Assembly (NCBI RefSeq): GCF_000022065.1
Contig: NC_011898.1
Location: 3,537,501-3,601,500, forward strand
DNA: 64,000 nt
Direction of reading: 5' to 3'
Source: Ruminiclostridium cellulolyticum H10
GTDB lineage: Bacteria; Bacillota; Clostridia; Acetivibrionales; DSM-1351
Shown: positions 53,014 to 61,679 of the stretch, piece after piece
Numbering within the stretch: position 1 is the first letter of the stretch
Layout: every line of letters starts with the position of its first letter
Made by a program: the position numbers and the translations under genes
Notes under the pieces: model-generated
What the model saw: only the letters and a program-made list of their open reading frames with translations
Databases searched by the model: none
Told to the model about the DNA's origin: nothing

Positions 53014-53919
53014 CTATACTTCTGCCTCAGCATTAATAGCCACACCGCAAGCTTTATTTTGAATCAAGAATGTATCTGTGTAATATCTGTTCTGATAAAC
53101 ATACTTATCTGCGGTCCTTGAATCAGTTCCAGGAGTGAACACCTTCATGTAAGCATATTTATCCCTTGAAACAACACAAGAAGGATGAATAAGTATCATA
53201 TTGATTTGTTTTGCATCGACAGAAGGTACACAACCATTAGTAAAATCATACTTAGTTTTTAGTCTGGCACTAGGTACTTTAACAATCGTAACGTCATCTA
53301 AGGAATAGACCCTTCTGTCGATATTGCCGTTGTTAGAATTTACATCTATATTCCTTGTCAGCCCACTGGCATTTTTAAGTAGTTTATTCATTGCCGGAGT
53401 GACATATAGGATCCTGCCCTCTGACGGAACTCCTTCGTCATCCATCTTTTCCATTTGTGTATCAAACCAATCCAACACATTAGAAACAGTTAAAGTAGTG
53501 TTATCTATCACCGCACCGTCTGCCGCATAAGTTTTAGCTTCTGCATAAAGCTTAGAATATCTGTATGAATCCTTCTCAGGAATGGCCTGTTCTGTCTCGA
53601 AAACATTCTGAATATTTGCCATCTCTATAACTAAGTTGGTTTCGTCTATATCCATTGGGTCTATGGCGAATTCCACGTCTCTGTCGTGTTCAAGCTTTTT
53701 GGGCTCCCAATCGTTGCTTATAGAACCTGTGTTAAAACCCATACCTCCTCTGTTGTGGTCCTTATACCCACTTAGAGTTAACCTGGGCAACTTAATTGTT
53801 TGTGCATTAATAAACTTAATGCCTTGATTAGATTGCGTTAATGCATACGATGTTAATTCCCTTGCATATTTTTGCTGTAGTTGTCCTTCAAACTGTTCAG
53901 CATAACTGTATACTGGCAT
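53014..53919 (-). CDS. Major capsid protein
   Basis: 301 residues, HK97-like fold of the type found with GP20 scaffolds: MPVYSYAEQFEGQLQQKYAR, IKLPRLTLSGYKDHNR, RDVEFAIDPMDIDETN and TYEKF-like capsid loop region, ending QNKACGVAINAEAEV. It lacks a detectable protease-processing site, consistent with a separate scaffold protein upstream. It is the most abundant head component. Confidence 0.9.
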   Translation of the reverse strand: MPVYSYAEQFEGQLQQKYARELTSYALTQSNQGIKFINAQTIKLPRLTLSGYKDHNRGGMGFNTGSISNDWEPKKLEHDRDVEFAIDPMDIDETNLVIEMANIQNVFETEQAIPEKDSYRYSKLYAEAKTYAADGAVIDNTTLTVSNVLDWFDTQMEKMDDEGVPSEGRILYVTPAMNKLLKNASGLTRNIDVNSNNGNIDRRVYSLDDVTIVKVPSARLKTKYDFTNGCVPSVDAKQINMILIHPSCVVSRDKYAYMKVFTPGTDSRTADKYVYQNRYYTDTFLIQNKACGVAINAEAEV

Positions 53920-53933
53920 TTGTCATCTCTCCT

Positions 53934-54515
53934 TTATTTTGTTGTTGTGTTCCCGAAAATTGAAGCGAGTTGAGTATCTACATCTGCACCCGCCCCTTTA
54001 CTACCATCAGTACCTACCTTAAATCCAGGTTTTTGGCTACCAGATGGGTCTTCCTCTTTAAACAAAAAAGCTTTTGACTCTTTCAAACCTTTAATCTGAT
54101 CGTCAAGCCCAACAACCTTATCTCCGTCAACAACCAATTTTGATTTATCAAACAAACCGGACACTATACCTTCATCGTGCACCTTCCCGTTTATCGCCAT
54201 CTTTATTGCATTTGTAAGAGTAATGTCCTTCATATCAGCGGCATATTTGTCAGCAGCTTCCTTGTTCTCCTTTTGAAGCTTCTCAATTTCTGCTTGTAAG
54301 CCAGCTGCATCAACCTTTTTTAAATCCTCAATTTGCTTGTCTCTGGTCGAAACGTCTTTTTCAAGCTGCTTTTTTGTTTCCGCCAAGGCGTTGTATGTGT
54401 CCTTGGGTACTGCGTTCTTAGGAAACTCTGTATTTATTTGAGCCATAAGAGCCTCAACATCCAGTTTCCCGTCTTTAATCTGTGCTGCTTCAATCAATTT
54501 CTTTAACCATTCCAT
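53934..54515 (-). CDS. Capsid scaffolding protein (GP20-like)
   Basis: 193 residues from ATG 54515 (GGAGG upstream; the longer frame overlaps it). A conserved N-terminus MEWLKKLIEAAQIKDGKLD, a long coiled coil (ALAETKKQLEKDVSTRDKQI to EAADKYAADM) and a C-terminal helix-turn region with DGDKVVGLDDQIKGLKE. Scaffold helps the capsid close and then leaves. Confidence 0.88.
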   Translation of the reverse strand: MEWLKKLIEAAQIKDGKLDVEALMAQINTEFPKNAVPKDTYNALAETKKQLEKDVSTRDKQIEDLKKVDAAGLQAEIEKLQKENKEAADKYAADMKDITLTNAIKMAINGKVHDEGIVSGLFDKSKLVVDGDKVVGLDDQIKGLKESKAFLFKEEDPSGSQKPGFKVGTDGSKGAGADVDTQLASIFGNTTTK

Positions 54516-54602
54516 TTTCATTACCTCCATAGATTTTTTATAGTCGCTCTCCGACTTAGGAGTTGCTTTGTTCTTTATGCTCTACAAACCTGTAAAAAGA
54601 GC

Positions 54603-54638
54603 AAAATAAAAAAGCACCCTCTTTCTTGAGAGTACTTT
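54603..54638 (-). terminator. Terminator before the scaffold gene
   Basis: AAAGCACCCTC pairs with GAGAGTACTTT (one mismatch, one G-U), loop of six, and a T-rich run follows on the minus strand. It separates the toxin-immunity candidates from the capsid genes, so they may form their own transcript unit. Confidence 0.6.
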
Positions 54639-54664
54639 CGGCAACTTAAGTACTGATATAAGTT

Positions 54665-54898
54665 TTATCTGCTTACGGAATATACCTTAAACCCAGCCTT
54701 GCGATATTCAGCCGCCTTTTCTTGCATCAGCTTCGATGATAAAAAGGTTTCTCTTTTCATTTCGAGCATATCGTTCTTTTCAACTCCATATATCGCGTTG
54801 CTGCGTTCTTTCTTATACTTTTCTTTAGCAACCTTTAAAATAGCATCTGCATACTGTCTATCACCTTCATAAATATTCCCATTTATATGGATTAACAT
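54665..54898 (-). CDS. Small basic protein of the minor-head cassette, possible second immunity gene
   Basis: 77 residues with ADAILKVAKEKYKKERSNAIYGVEK and MQEKAAEYRKAGFKVYSV, highly helical and charged. No family is recognised. It lies between two terminator-like hairpins, downstream of the candidate immunity gene and the minor head-toxin gene. Start ATG 54898 follows GGAGTTGG. Confidence 0.5.
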   Translation of the reverse strand: MLIHINGNIYEGDRQYADAILKVAKEKYKKERSNAIYGVEKNDMLEMKRETFLSSKLMQEKAAEYRKAGFKVYSVSR

Positions 54899-54920
54899 AT
54901 AGCCAACTCCTTATACAACA

Positions 54921-54953
54921 AAAGCACCTACTGATTTATTCAGCAAATGCTTT
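54921..54953 (-). terminator. Hairpin after the candidate immunity gene
   Basis: AAAGCA and TGCTTT form the outer stem and CTGA/TCAG the inner stem, separated by a mismatched internal loop. The outer sequence AAAGCACC also occurs in the hairpin at 54603-54638. T-rich bases follow on the minus strand. Confidence 0.45.
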
Positions 54954-54955
54954 CC

Positions 54956-55174
54956 TTAGTTCCAGGTTTTAATTATTTCTTTTGCTTGTTCTTCTGTAAT
55001 CTCATCATAAAATGTGTCTTCACCAATGTAAATACAGCATTGCTCTGGGGCCGACTCCCATAATCTTTTCTGTGGTATAAATCGTTGAAATTGATCGTCT
55101 ATTCTTCGATACAGACGTGAAGCAGTTCCCTTTGTCCCATCATAATCATATGCAAAATAAAAATCTTCTCCCAT
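54956..55174 (-). CDS. Small acidic protein, candidate immunity partner of the minor head-toxin
   Basis: 72 residues from ATG 55174, with GGAGG upstream inside the end of the toxin gene. Acidic start MGEDFYFAYDYDG and helical end ITEEQAKEIIKTWN. It begins four bases after the stop of the minor head gene and ends at its own hairpin, so it is translated with the toxin domain. Gene order, small size and charge fit an immunity or antitoxin protein; no family motif is visible. It could instead be an ordinary phage gene. Confidence 0.5.
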   Translation of the reverse strand: MGEDFYFAYDYDGTKGTASRLYRRIDDQFQRFIPQKRLWESAPEQCCIYIGEDTFYDEITEEQAKEIIKTWN

Positions 55175-55178
55175 AGCT

Positions 55179-57110
55179 TTACCTCCTTGGTTTGATTGTC
55201 TCAATGCCTTGTGGTCGTGTAAGTTTAGCTGACAGCCTGAACATCTCGGTGATGATCTCTGCTTTTCTCTGAGGCAGAATACTATCGTCACGGGCTTCTT
55301 CGTATAACTTGTGGAGTTCGCCGTCTTTCAAAGCAAAACTCTCAGGTGTATGAAATTGAACTTCAAATTTCTGTCCTTGTGGACTCATATAGCAACAATT
55401 AACACCGTTATAGGGATTCCGCTTATCCATCCAAAAATTTTTAACCTTTACTTCAGAATATCCTTTCCCTAACAGATTACCCTTTACCTGCCTATAAGAT
55501 TCCACCAGTCTTTCTGGGCTGTCTTGGTAAGTATATCTGATAACGTCGTTAGTGGAAGCGATGGTATCAGTAATTACCTTTGTATCCAAGCTATGTAGAC
55601 TATCCGTATTGACCTTACGCAAAAAGGACTCTTTAGTCTTCACCCTATATTCCAACCCTACCATATTTACGCCAGTTATTTCTGATACCTCTTTCAAATC
55701 ATTTGTTATGGCAGGTTCGTTCTCAATAATTTTATTATAGGCATTAAGCTTCCGGTAATCAGCCTTAATAACGGCCCATTTATCACTTTCATTATACTTG
55801 AGATACTGAAAATCTTCCAGTGAATTTGGTACTCTATTTCCAAGAATTTGTTTGTATCTTGAAAACTGCTTCTTGTCCCTGGCACCATTTATCTGGTTAA
55901 CACTCCGAATATCCGTTTGCACTTTACTCGGATCTCTTCTAAGATATGTATTATCCTTTAAGTGCTGCCTTAAAGCTCCTTGCCATTCCTGAACCTTAGC
56001 TCCGTACTTCGCTTGATTCTGAGGGTCAACACTTCCTTCTTCCAACCTTTTATACTTTCTTATTTTTCGTTCAATACCTCTCTGTTTCTGTTCGGATTGA
56101 TACCTCTCGACTGCCTTTTCATCATTAACAGGAGGTTTTGGTAATTCTGTTATACCCTCGAAGTAAATAGCCCTGCTGTGCCGACAATTCGGATGAAACA
56201 ACCCCTCATCTATGGCAGTTGATAGGAGAGTATGTACCCCATCAGGCTTACCGGATGAATAAACGTCATCAATCAGGATCTTACCCTGCCAAGGCAGACA
56301 TAGTTCGCAGGTATTCCCATGGGCTGTTATGACTACAAGGTGCATATCCCACTCATCCATTTTTGAACCCTCGCCGAGCATGGTAGCTCTATGGCTTGCA
56401 GTCCTTAACGCCATTTCTGCCCAAGAGGCTACATTGACCATTTTACCGTCTTTGTACTGGATACAATTAATACCTTGTTCAAGGAAGTCCTTAGTAGCCA
56501 TGTCTATTGCTTGGTCAAGAGTAGTAGCACCACTACCCATATATACCTGAGCTTTATATATTGTTTGTCGATAAACATCGTCCATTTTTCTAAGTACTGC
56601 ATTTTGAGCTTTTCCCATGTCTTTTTTGACTGCTTTTTGTAGGGCTTTAAGCTTCTTCCTATTTACCGAAAAAAATGTGTCTGTTCCGGTTGCTTTGGGT
56701 AGCTTTGCAGCTTCTTCGATTATCGTCTCTGCTTCTCTTAACGCTGCTATTTCATCAGGTGTATATTTTTTTAAGTTGTCAGTATCTATGCCACTATCTG
56801 GGGTATCAATAACAAAGTTTTTTATTTCACTTATAGTTTTCTCAACATTGTTTTCACCCTTTCTGAAACTTGATTTCAGTGTTTCGTCTATCAATGACAT
56901 TATTTCATCACTATAGCCCCCTATAATTTTCTTATTTGTCTGCCGGTATTTGTTAAGTTCACGAAGCTTTCCGAGCTGCCACTGTTCCCATTGAAATCCT
57001 TCTTTTAACTGTTCACCTTGGTGCCGAAGAAATGTTCTTTTTTGTGATCTGATAAGGTCCAGAGCCATATCATCAAATATTTTTCGGATATCATACTTCT
57101 CCGTCGCCAT
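55179..57110 (-). CDS. Phage minor head protein fused to a RelA/SpoT-like synthetase domain
   Basis: 643 residues. The N-terminal part (1-310) matches minor capsid protein 2/MuF-type head proteins, with HGNTCELCLPWQGKILIDD and the terminal block IDEGLFHPNCRHSRAIYF. A charged linker follows. The C-terminal part (about 470-600) carries R489-x-K491-x3-S495-x3-K499, spaced as in the (p)ppGpp synthetase G-loop RPKxxxSxxxK. NDVIRYT (521-527) resembles the catalytic-Asp strand, and EVQFHTPES (583-591) the final EIQIRT strand. Virion-linked toxins are known in MuF proteins, but I know of no RelA-type example. The start overlaps the portal gene by 20 bases. Confidence 0.72.
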   Translation of the reverse strand: MATEKYDIRKIFDDMALDLIRSQKRTFLRHQGEQLKEGFQWEQWQLGKLRELNKYRQTNKKIIGGYSDEIMSLIDETLKSSFRKGENNVEKTISEIKNFVIDTPDSGIDTDNLKKYTPDEIAALREAETIIEEAAKLPKATGTDTFFSVNRKKLKALQKAVKKDMGKAQNAVLRKMDDVYRQTIYKAQVYMGSGATTLDQAIDMATKDFLEQGINCIQYKDGKMVNVASWAEMALRTASHRATMLGEGSKMDEWDMHLVVITAHGNTCELCLPWQGKILIDDVYSSGKPDGVHTLLSTAIDEGLFHPNCRHSRAIYFEGITELPKPPVNDEKAVERYQSEQKQRGIERKIRKYKRLEEGSVDPQNQAKYGAKVQEWQGALRQHLKDNTYLRRDPSKVQTDIRSVNQINGARDKKQFSRYKQILGNRVPNSLEDFQYLKYNESDKWAVIKADYRKLNAYNKIIENEPAITNDLKEVSEITGVNMVGLEYRVKTKESFLRKVNTDSLHSLDTKVITDTIASTNDVIRYTYQDSPERLVESYRQVKGNLLGKGYSEVKVKNFWMDKRNPYNGVNCCYMSPQGQKFEVQFHTPESFALKDGELHKLYEEARDDSILPQRKAEIITEMFRLSAKLTRPQGIETIKPRR

Positions 57111-58593
57111 CTATCTCACCATCCTGCCCTGCTACACTTGGTTCATCAAATGCCGGTGCCTGTTCAGACTTTAATCTGGCTACTTCCTTAGCCTTATCTT
57201 CATCAGTCCAGGTATCTCCATACAATTCTTCCACACATCTCTCGAGAGACATTATTCCGTATGACTTTGCCTTACCCACAGTCTCAACCACAGTGTCAAA
57301 CGACGGACTTGCATATTCTCCGAAAGCCACGCTTGCTTCGTATTCACCAGCGGTATGCTCTTGCATTAAGTCGTACACTTTCAGTACTATAGCAACCAAC
57401 TGAGGTATAACTTCGTTCAAGGCATCAATTATTTTGCCCCTAGTGTACAGTGTGGCTTTTTCCTTTTCTCGTTGTGCCTCCGCATTGTCCGTTTTTTTAA
57501 GGTCTATCCCTAGTGTGCTGGGACTTATAATGCCCTGTAAACACACATCAAGGATAGATGCATAACTGGCAACAAATGCTTCGAACATGATCTGAGGTTG
57601 TACTGTAGATATTTGAGTTTTCGCATCCTCCGCCAAGCTACTACCAATTTTAATAAACTGATTATCAAACGCATTTGGCTTTAGTAGTTCTCCTGTGTTC
57701 GGGTTCTTTGGTATTAAGTCTTCCGGAATGTATTTCTGAACCCTGCCTGATCTGATGGCATCAATCCACTGTGATATAACTTCATCCAAAGCGTCAAAGT
57801 CGTCTGACTTACCACCATCAAATAAACTCTTACCTCTACCCTGCCATTTAGGCGATTTAAAGAACATCAGCGGCACAGCCATTATAAAGTCACCTGTGTA
57901 TGTAATATCTTTTAAAGCAGCTGTTTCAGGCACCATAGTCAGTGCAACTTCTTTTCCGTAAGAATCAAAAAGCTTATACCGGATATACCCTTTACCATAT
58001 GTCTCTGCAAGCCTATATTCCTTTTCTCTGACCACATAGTCTGTATAGAATATTACTTCCTGCAGACGACCTCGCATATATGTGTAGTCAACACGCTCAC
58101 CGCTGTAAAACTCAATTAGCGGGTACTGTGAAACGTCTGTATCAATTGTTATCTTAAAAGCTCCGTCACCCTCGACAAGCGTTTCGGTTATTGCCTCGCC
58201 CAGAAGCTTGTTTGCCTTATTGTCCTTACTTATCTCATCCCACAGGTCTGTTTCAGCCTGGTTCTTAAGCTCTATCCCGTCCAAGTCCGCAATGACTATA
58301 TCAGATAGGCGGTCAGCAATCATAGAAGGTAATCCGGAATGTATCTTCCTTATGCCCAACCCTACACTCGGTACTGCAGCCCAGAAACGACCTTTGCTTA
58401 CTGAATCGAAAGCTGTCTGTTTAAAGAACTGCTCCAGTTCCGAGGGTTCACCTCGGTACCACAGCCTATTACGCAGGGCATTTGTCTCGAATGAAAAAGG
58501 CTCTCTAACGGTTATATTCCTGTTTTCCAGTGCCGGTTGAATCTTTAGTATTTTTATAGCTGCCTTTGTCACCATATCTCTTATCCACCCCAT
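57091..58593 (-). CDS. Phage portal protein
   Basis: 500 residues. Portal features are the long helical clip region, a beta-hairpin with EFYSGERVDYTYMRGRLQEVIFYTDYVV and the C-terminal region with ITPxTLG-like ISPSTLGIDLKKTDNAEAQREKEKATLYTR, strongly conserved in portals of the A118 group. It forms the 12-fold ring through which DNA enters and leaves the head. It lies directly after TerL and before the minor head protein, as usual. Confidence 0.92.
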   Translation of the reverse strand: MGWIRDMVTKAAIKILKIQPALENRNITVREPFSFETNALRNRLWYRGEPSELEQFFKQTAFDSVSKGRFWAAVPSVGLGIRKIHSGLPSMIADRLSDIVIADLDGIELKNQAETDLWDEISKDNKANKLLGEAITETLVEGDGAFKITIDTDVSQYPLIEFYSGERVDYTYMRGRLQEVIFYTDYVVREKEYRLAETYGKGYIRYKLFDSYGKEVALTMVPETAALKDITYTGDFIMAVPLMFFKSPKWQGRGKSLFDGGKSDDFDALDEVISQWIDAIRSGRVQKYIPEDLIPKNPNTGELLKPNAFDNQFIKIGSSLAEDAKTQISTVQPQIMFEAFVASYASILDVCLQGIISPSTLGIDLKKTDNAEAQREKEKATLYTRGKIIDALNEVIPQLVAIVLKVYDLMQEHTAGEYEASVAFGEYASPSFDTVVETVGKAKSYGIMSLERCVEELYGDTWTDEDKAKEVARLKSEQAPAFDEPSVAGQDGEIDGDGEV

Positions 58594-58596
58594 CCT

Positions 58597-59949
58597 TTAT
58601 GCCTCCTTGTAATCACCTATCTTTGTTTTAAACGGTATCCATGCATATTGACTTGCATTAATCGTGTGATCGTTTGCATCCTCAGGCTCATACTTATCTT
58701 CCTTCCAGCTATAACTCTCTAACTCTCCGATATGATTTTTACAGGTCTCGACAACTTCGTAAAACACGCTACCGTTACAGTTAATCCATCCAAGCTGTAA
58801 ATGTATACGGTCGATAATGGTTATCTTTTTGTATGCGTTCAGGAAGTTGTACAAACAAGCATGTTCACGCTTATATTTATTAAGCTCTGTAATAGTTGCT
58901 TGGTCAGCACTATCAACAAAAGTGTCTCTTGCGAATCCCCAGACCTTTCTATTTTTCTCCAGAAACTTAAAAAACCTCGGAGCAATGTCCGAAGGTGCCA
59001 GAGGTATATCAAGGTTAGCATTGTTGTAAACTTCTTCATCAAGCACTACAACTTTTCGCTTGTCTGTTATCCCTATGTAAATAAAGGCAAAGGTATCCGG
59101 GCTTTCTTGAGAGTATGATGTATCAAGACCTGCTGAAAAGTAAAGGTATTTATATTTCTTAGCCTGTTCCCTTGTGATAACATTTTTTCCCCGTGTAAAG
59201 TTGCCAAATATAAGCCCTGTTGCCCTGCCGCGTAATCCCTGTATTTTGTTCTTATACAGCTTTGTACCTTTCGGTACATTCATGATAATCTGGTCAATTT
59301 TTTCTTTACTCAATCCAAGGTTATGTGCAAAAGAAAAGAACCAATGTACCCAACCGGGTTTTGGTTCTTCCTTAAGCATATTATTTATTTCAGACGGTGC
59401 GTCATTTTTATATTCTGGCAACGGTCGGCTACAGTTTATGTATTCTTTATACACCGGTAGGTTAGGATCATCCGGATTAAGTGTTGCCATTACATAATCA
59501 GCACGCATGAATGATTCCCTTACGAAATCTATATCAGCAGTGTTAATTTCGTCTATATAAAGGCATCCATACTGACCTCCAAGAGCCTTTTGCCATTTCT
59601 TTTTATCACCATACCCCATCACATAAACTATCTTATCGCCTTTGCTTGTATGGTAAAGGATATGGGGTATCTTTTCATCTTTAGTTCCGTTACCGTTATA
59701 CTCTGTAAGCACTCCAAAATCATCGACAATCCCAAGGTCCTTGTTTATTATATTCTTTTCAGCAGTACCGGTATCTTTTGCAGCTATGATGTGATATTTC
59801 TTTTTGCTCTCAGCTACCAGCAGCATGAATTTAAATATGCCTACAGTGGTTTTACCTGCTGCTGTTGTACCCTCCAAGAATTCAACCGGTGCAGAATGCC
59901 TTATAAATGCTTTGTACTTATCGGATAGTATTAAATTCTCCTGGCTCAA
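58597..59949 (-). CDS. Terminase large subunit (packaging ATPase-nuclease)
   Basis: 450 residues, TTG start at 59949 behind GGGTGG, overlapping no gene. Walker A is FLEGTTAAGKTTV (residues about 19-31), Walker B GCLYIDEIN near residue 130. The RNase-H-like nuclease domain shows acidic motif AGLDTSYSQESPDT (about 260-273) and VVVLDEEVYNNANL. It cuts the concatemer and drives DNA into the head with the portal. Confidence 0.93.
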   Translation of the reverse strand: MSQENLILSDKYKAFIRHSAPVEFLEGTTAAGKTTVGIFKFMLLVAESKKKYHIIAAKDTGTAEKNIINKDLGIVDDFGVLTEYNGNGTKDEKIPHILYHTSKGDKIVYVMGYGDKKKWQKALGGQYGCLYIDEINTADIDFVRESFMRADYVMATLNPDDPNLPVYKEYINCSRPLPEYKNDAPSEINNMLKEEPKPGWVHWFFSFAHNLGLSKEKIDQIIMNVPKGTKLYKNKIQGLRGRATGLIFGNFTRGKNVITREQAKKYKYLYFSAGLDTSYSQESPDTFAFIYIGITDKRKVVVLDEEVYNNANLDIPLAPSDIAPRFFKFLEKNRKVWGFARDTFVDSADQATITELNKYKREHACLYNFLNAYKKITIIDRIHLQLGWINCNGSVFYEVVETCKNHIGELESYSWKEDKYEPEDANDHTINASQYAWIPFKTKIGDYKEA

Positions 59950-59951
59950 TG

Positions 59952-60464
59952 CTACCCACCCCGCATTTGCTCTATTACACTATCAAGCTTACTCTTTTCT
60001 TTATCAAGTACTGATATCTCCACCTTGTCCTTAAACATTCCCAGGTGCTTTCCTAGAAGCTCCAGAGACTTAACCTTGTCATTCATTCTAACTTCTCGCT
60101 CTGTTGTCTCTCCGGTTTCACTGAACGATTTCTTTACCTTCACAGAGAGTATTGCCGCTGTATCGTCCTTTTTGGCTGTACTGCTTACAGTTGCATTATC
60201 AAAGTCCATCACATCAGCTGGGTTTACAAATGCTATTTTTGCTAATTCATTCACTACCCTATCCTGACTAATACCCAAACGTCGTGACCGTTCAGCAAGG
60301 GCCTCGTCTATACGTGTGCGAATACTAGGTTTCGTTAAGTTCTCGGCTCCAATTTCATTTGCTGTCTTTGTACTATATCCTGCTCTAATTGCAGCCTGAG
60401 TAGCATTTAGGTCTATCAGGTATTCCTGTATAAACATTTCTTGTTTTGCAGTTAATTTAGCCAT
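59952..60464 (-). CDS. Terminase small subunit
   Basis: 170 residues with the family start AKLTAKQEMFIQEYLIDLNATQAAIRAGYS and a helix-turn-helix DNA-binding domain in its first 60 residues, then a coiled-coil oligomerisation region (NDKVKSLELLGKHLGM). It recognises the pac or cos site. It ends at TAG two bases before the TTG of TerL. Confidence 0.92.
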   Translation of the reverse strand: MAKLTAKQEMFIQEYLIDLNATQAAIRAGYSTKTANEIGAENLTKPSIRTRIDEALAERSRRLGISQDRVVNELAKIAFVNPADVMDFDNATVSSTAKKDDTAAILSVKVKKSFSETGETTEREVRMNDKVKSLELLGKHLGMFKDKVEISVLDKEKSKLDSVIEQMRGG

Positions 60465-60518
60465 TCAGGCTCACATCCTTTCTTAACGCATTAAAAAAAG
60501 AGCCCGAAGGCCCTAACA

Positions 60519-60848
60519 TTATCTAGGCGGTATCTTAAGAAAAGGACTTGGACGTTTATAATTTGCCGCATATTTATGCTGCTCACATAGATTGCACTTG
60601 TAAACCCCATCGTGCAAATGAACTAACGGTATCCTTCTTCCTTTTCCATACCAACATTGTGGACAAAACGGTCCATCTTTTTCATTGTTTTTCTCAGTGT
60701 ATATAAACCCGTCCTCTGTATCTTGATAAGTATTTTTCTTAACTCCACATTCGATATAAATATGCTCATTAAATTTATTTTTAATATATCTATAAATTTT
60801 TGCAAACGGCAATTTGCTCCATATATTTCCTAATACAGAAAGTATCAT
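60519..60848 (-). CDS. Small phage protein with zinc ribbon
   Basis: 109 residues. CPQCWYGKG and CNLCEQH form a zinc ribbon (residues about 62-95) in a basic protein. Phage zinc-ribbon proteins of this kind are often of unknown function; a nucleic-acid role is plausible. It lies between the packaging genes and the late regulator. Confidence 0.55.
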   Translation of the reverse strand: MILSVLGNIWSKLPFAKIYRYIKNKFNEHIYIECGVKKNTYQDTEDGFIYTEKNNEKDGPFCPQCWYGKGRRIPLVHLHDGVYKCNLCEQHKYAANYKRPSPFLKIPPR

Positions 60849-60921
60849 TGTTTAGAAACTCCTTTTTACATTACTACTTCTACTACTTCTACGTAAAAAG
60901 GAAATATCCTGCAATTAAGCA

Positions 60922-60951
60922 ATAAAAAGGAGAGTATATCTCAACTCCCCC
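60922..60951 (-). terminator. Terminator after the late regulator gene
   Basis: On the minus strand GGGGAGT and ACTCTCC pair across an eight-base loop with one mismatch, followed by TTTTTATTG. It lies about 100 bases after the ArpU-like stop. Confidence 0.55.
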
Positions 60952-61046
60952 TTCTTTTGTCTTTTGTGTAGTCCCTTTGAATATTTATTAATTTATCAAC
61001 TATACACATAGTATCATGAAATTAACCCCTACTACTGCCAACTTTT

Positions 61047-61481
61047 TTAAAATCTTAATCCCCTTTCCTCTGCAAATAGTATTCTTGCCCTTTTAAGCCA
61101 CCTGTATATCTGCCTTTCGCTCGCAGGAATATGTATCTCCGCATAATGGATTCTTTTACTAATTTCACCCTTTTCAGTATTCTTCCAGCAGTCTTTAAAA
61201 TACACCATTTCTATGGCTTTTCGTATGTAATTTCCTTGGTACGACTTAACCAATATGGCTAATACCCTGTCCACTGCTTCTATATCTGCAAATTCAGCGG
61301 CTCTGGTCTCCATAATCTTTTCTTTACTGATCAATGTAGACTCGGTAGGATTACATACCCCATTTCCCTTAGATTTAATAATATCATCCATGAGGTATTT
61401 TATGTATGATTCTTTTCCTCCGCTCTTTGCATAAAATCTAAATGCCTCGGTTGCATAATCTCGTATATGGTCTTTTTTCAT
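61047..61481 (-). CDS. Phage late transcription regulator, ArpU/RinA-like
   Basis: 144 residues from ATG 61481 (GGGGGTG upstream). The C-terminal third (EIHIPASERQIYRWLKRARILFAEERG) is a sigma-70 region 4-like helix-turn-helix, as in ArpU and RinA activators that turn on the packaging and structural operon. Its place directly before the terminase genes supports this. Confidence 0.78.
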   Translation of the reverse strand: MKKDHIRDYATEAFRFYAKSGGKESYIKYLMDDIIKSKGNGVCNPTESTLISKEKIMETRAAEFADIEAVDRVLAILVKSYQGNYIRKAIEMVYFKDCWKNTEKGEISKRIHYAEIHIPASERQIYRWLKRARILFAEERGLRF

Positions 61482-61493
61482 CCTCTGCACCCC

Positions 61494-61679
61494 CTAGTCC
61501 AAGAAATCCCATTCATCAACAATCACATTCGCTTTTGGCAATGGCCATGGTATATGATAAATGCTGCAATAGGATTCTATTAGCTTCTCGGAAGGTTGTT
61601 TACCATACATTCCGAAATATGCTCCTTTATACCATTCAATCTTATCTTTCCATTTCTGAATCTGTTCTTCGTCCGGCAT
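61494..61679 (-). CDS. Small phage protein, unknown
   Basis: 61 residues, compact and acidic with WKDKIEWYKGAYFGMYGKQP and VDEWDFLD. It overlaps the helicase stop by one base and lies 12 bases before the late regulator. No motif recognised. Confidence 0.5.
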   Translation of the reverse strand: MPDEEQIQKWKDKIEWYKGAYFGMYGKQPSEKLIESYCSIYHIPWPLPKANVIVDEWDFLD

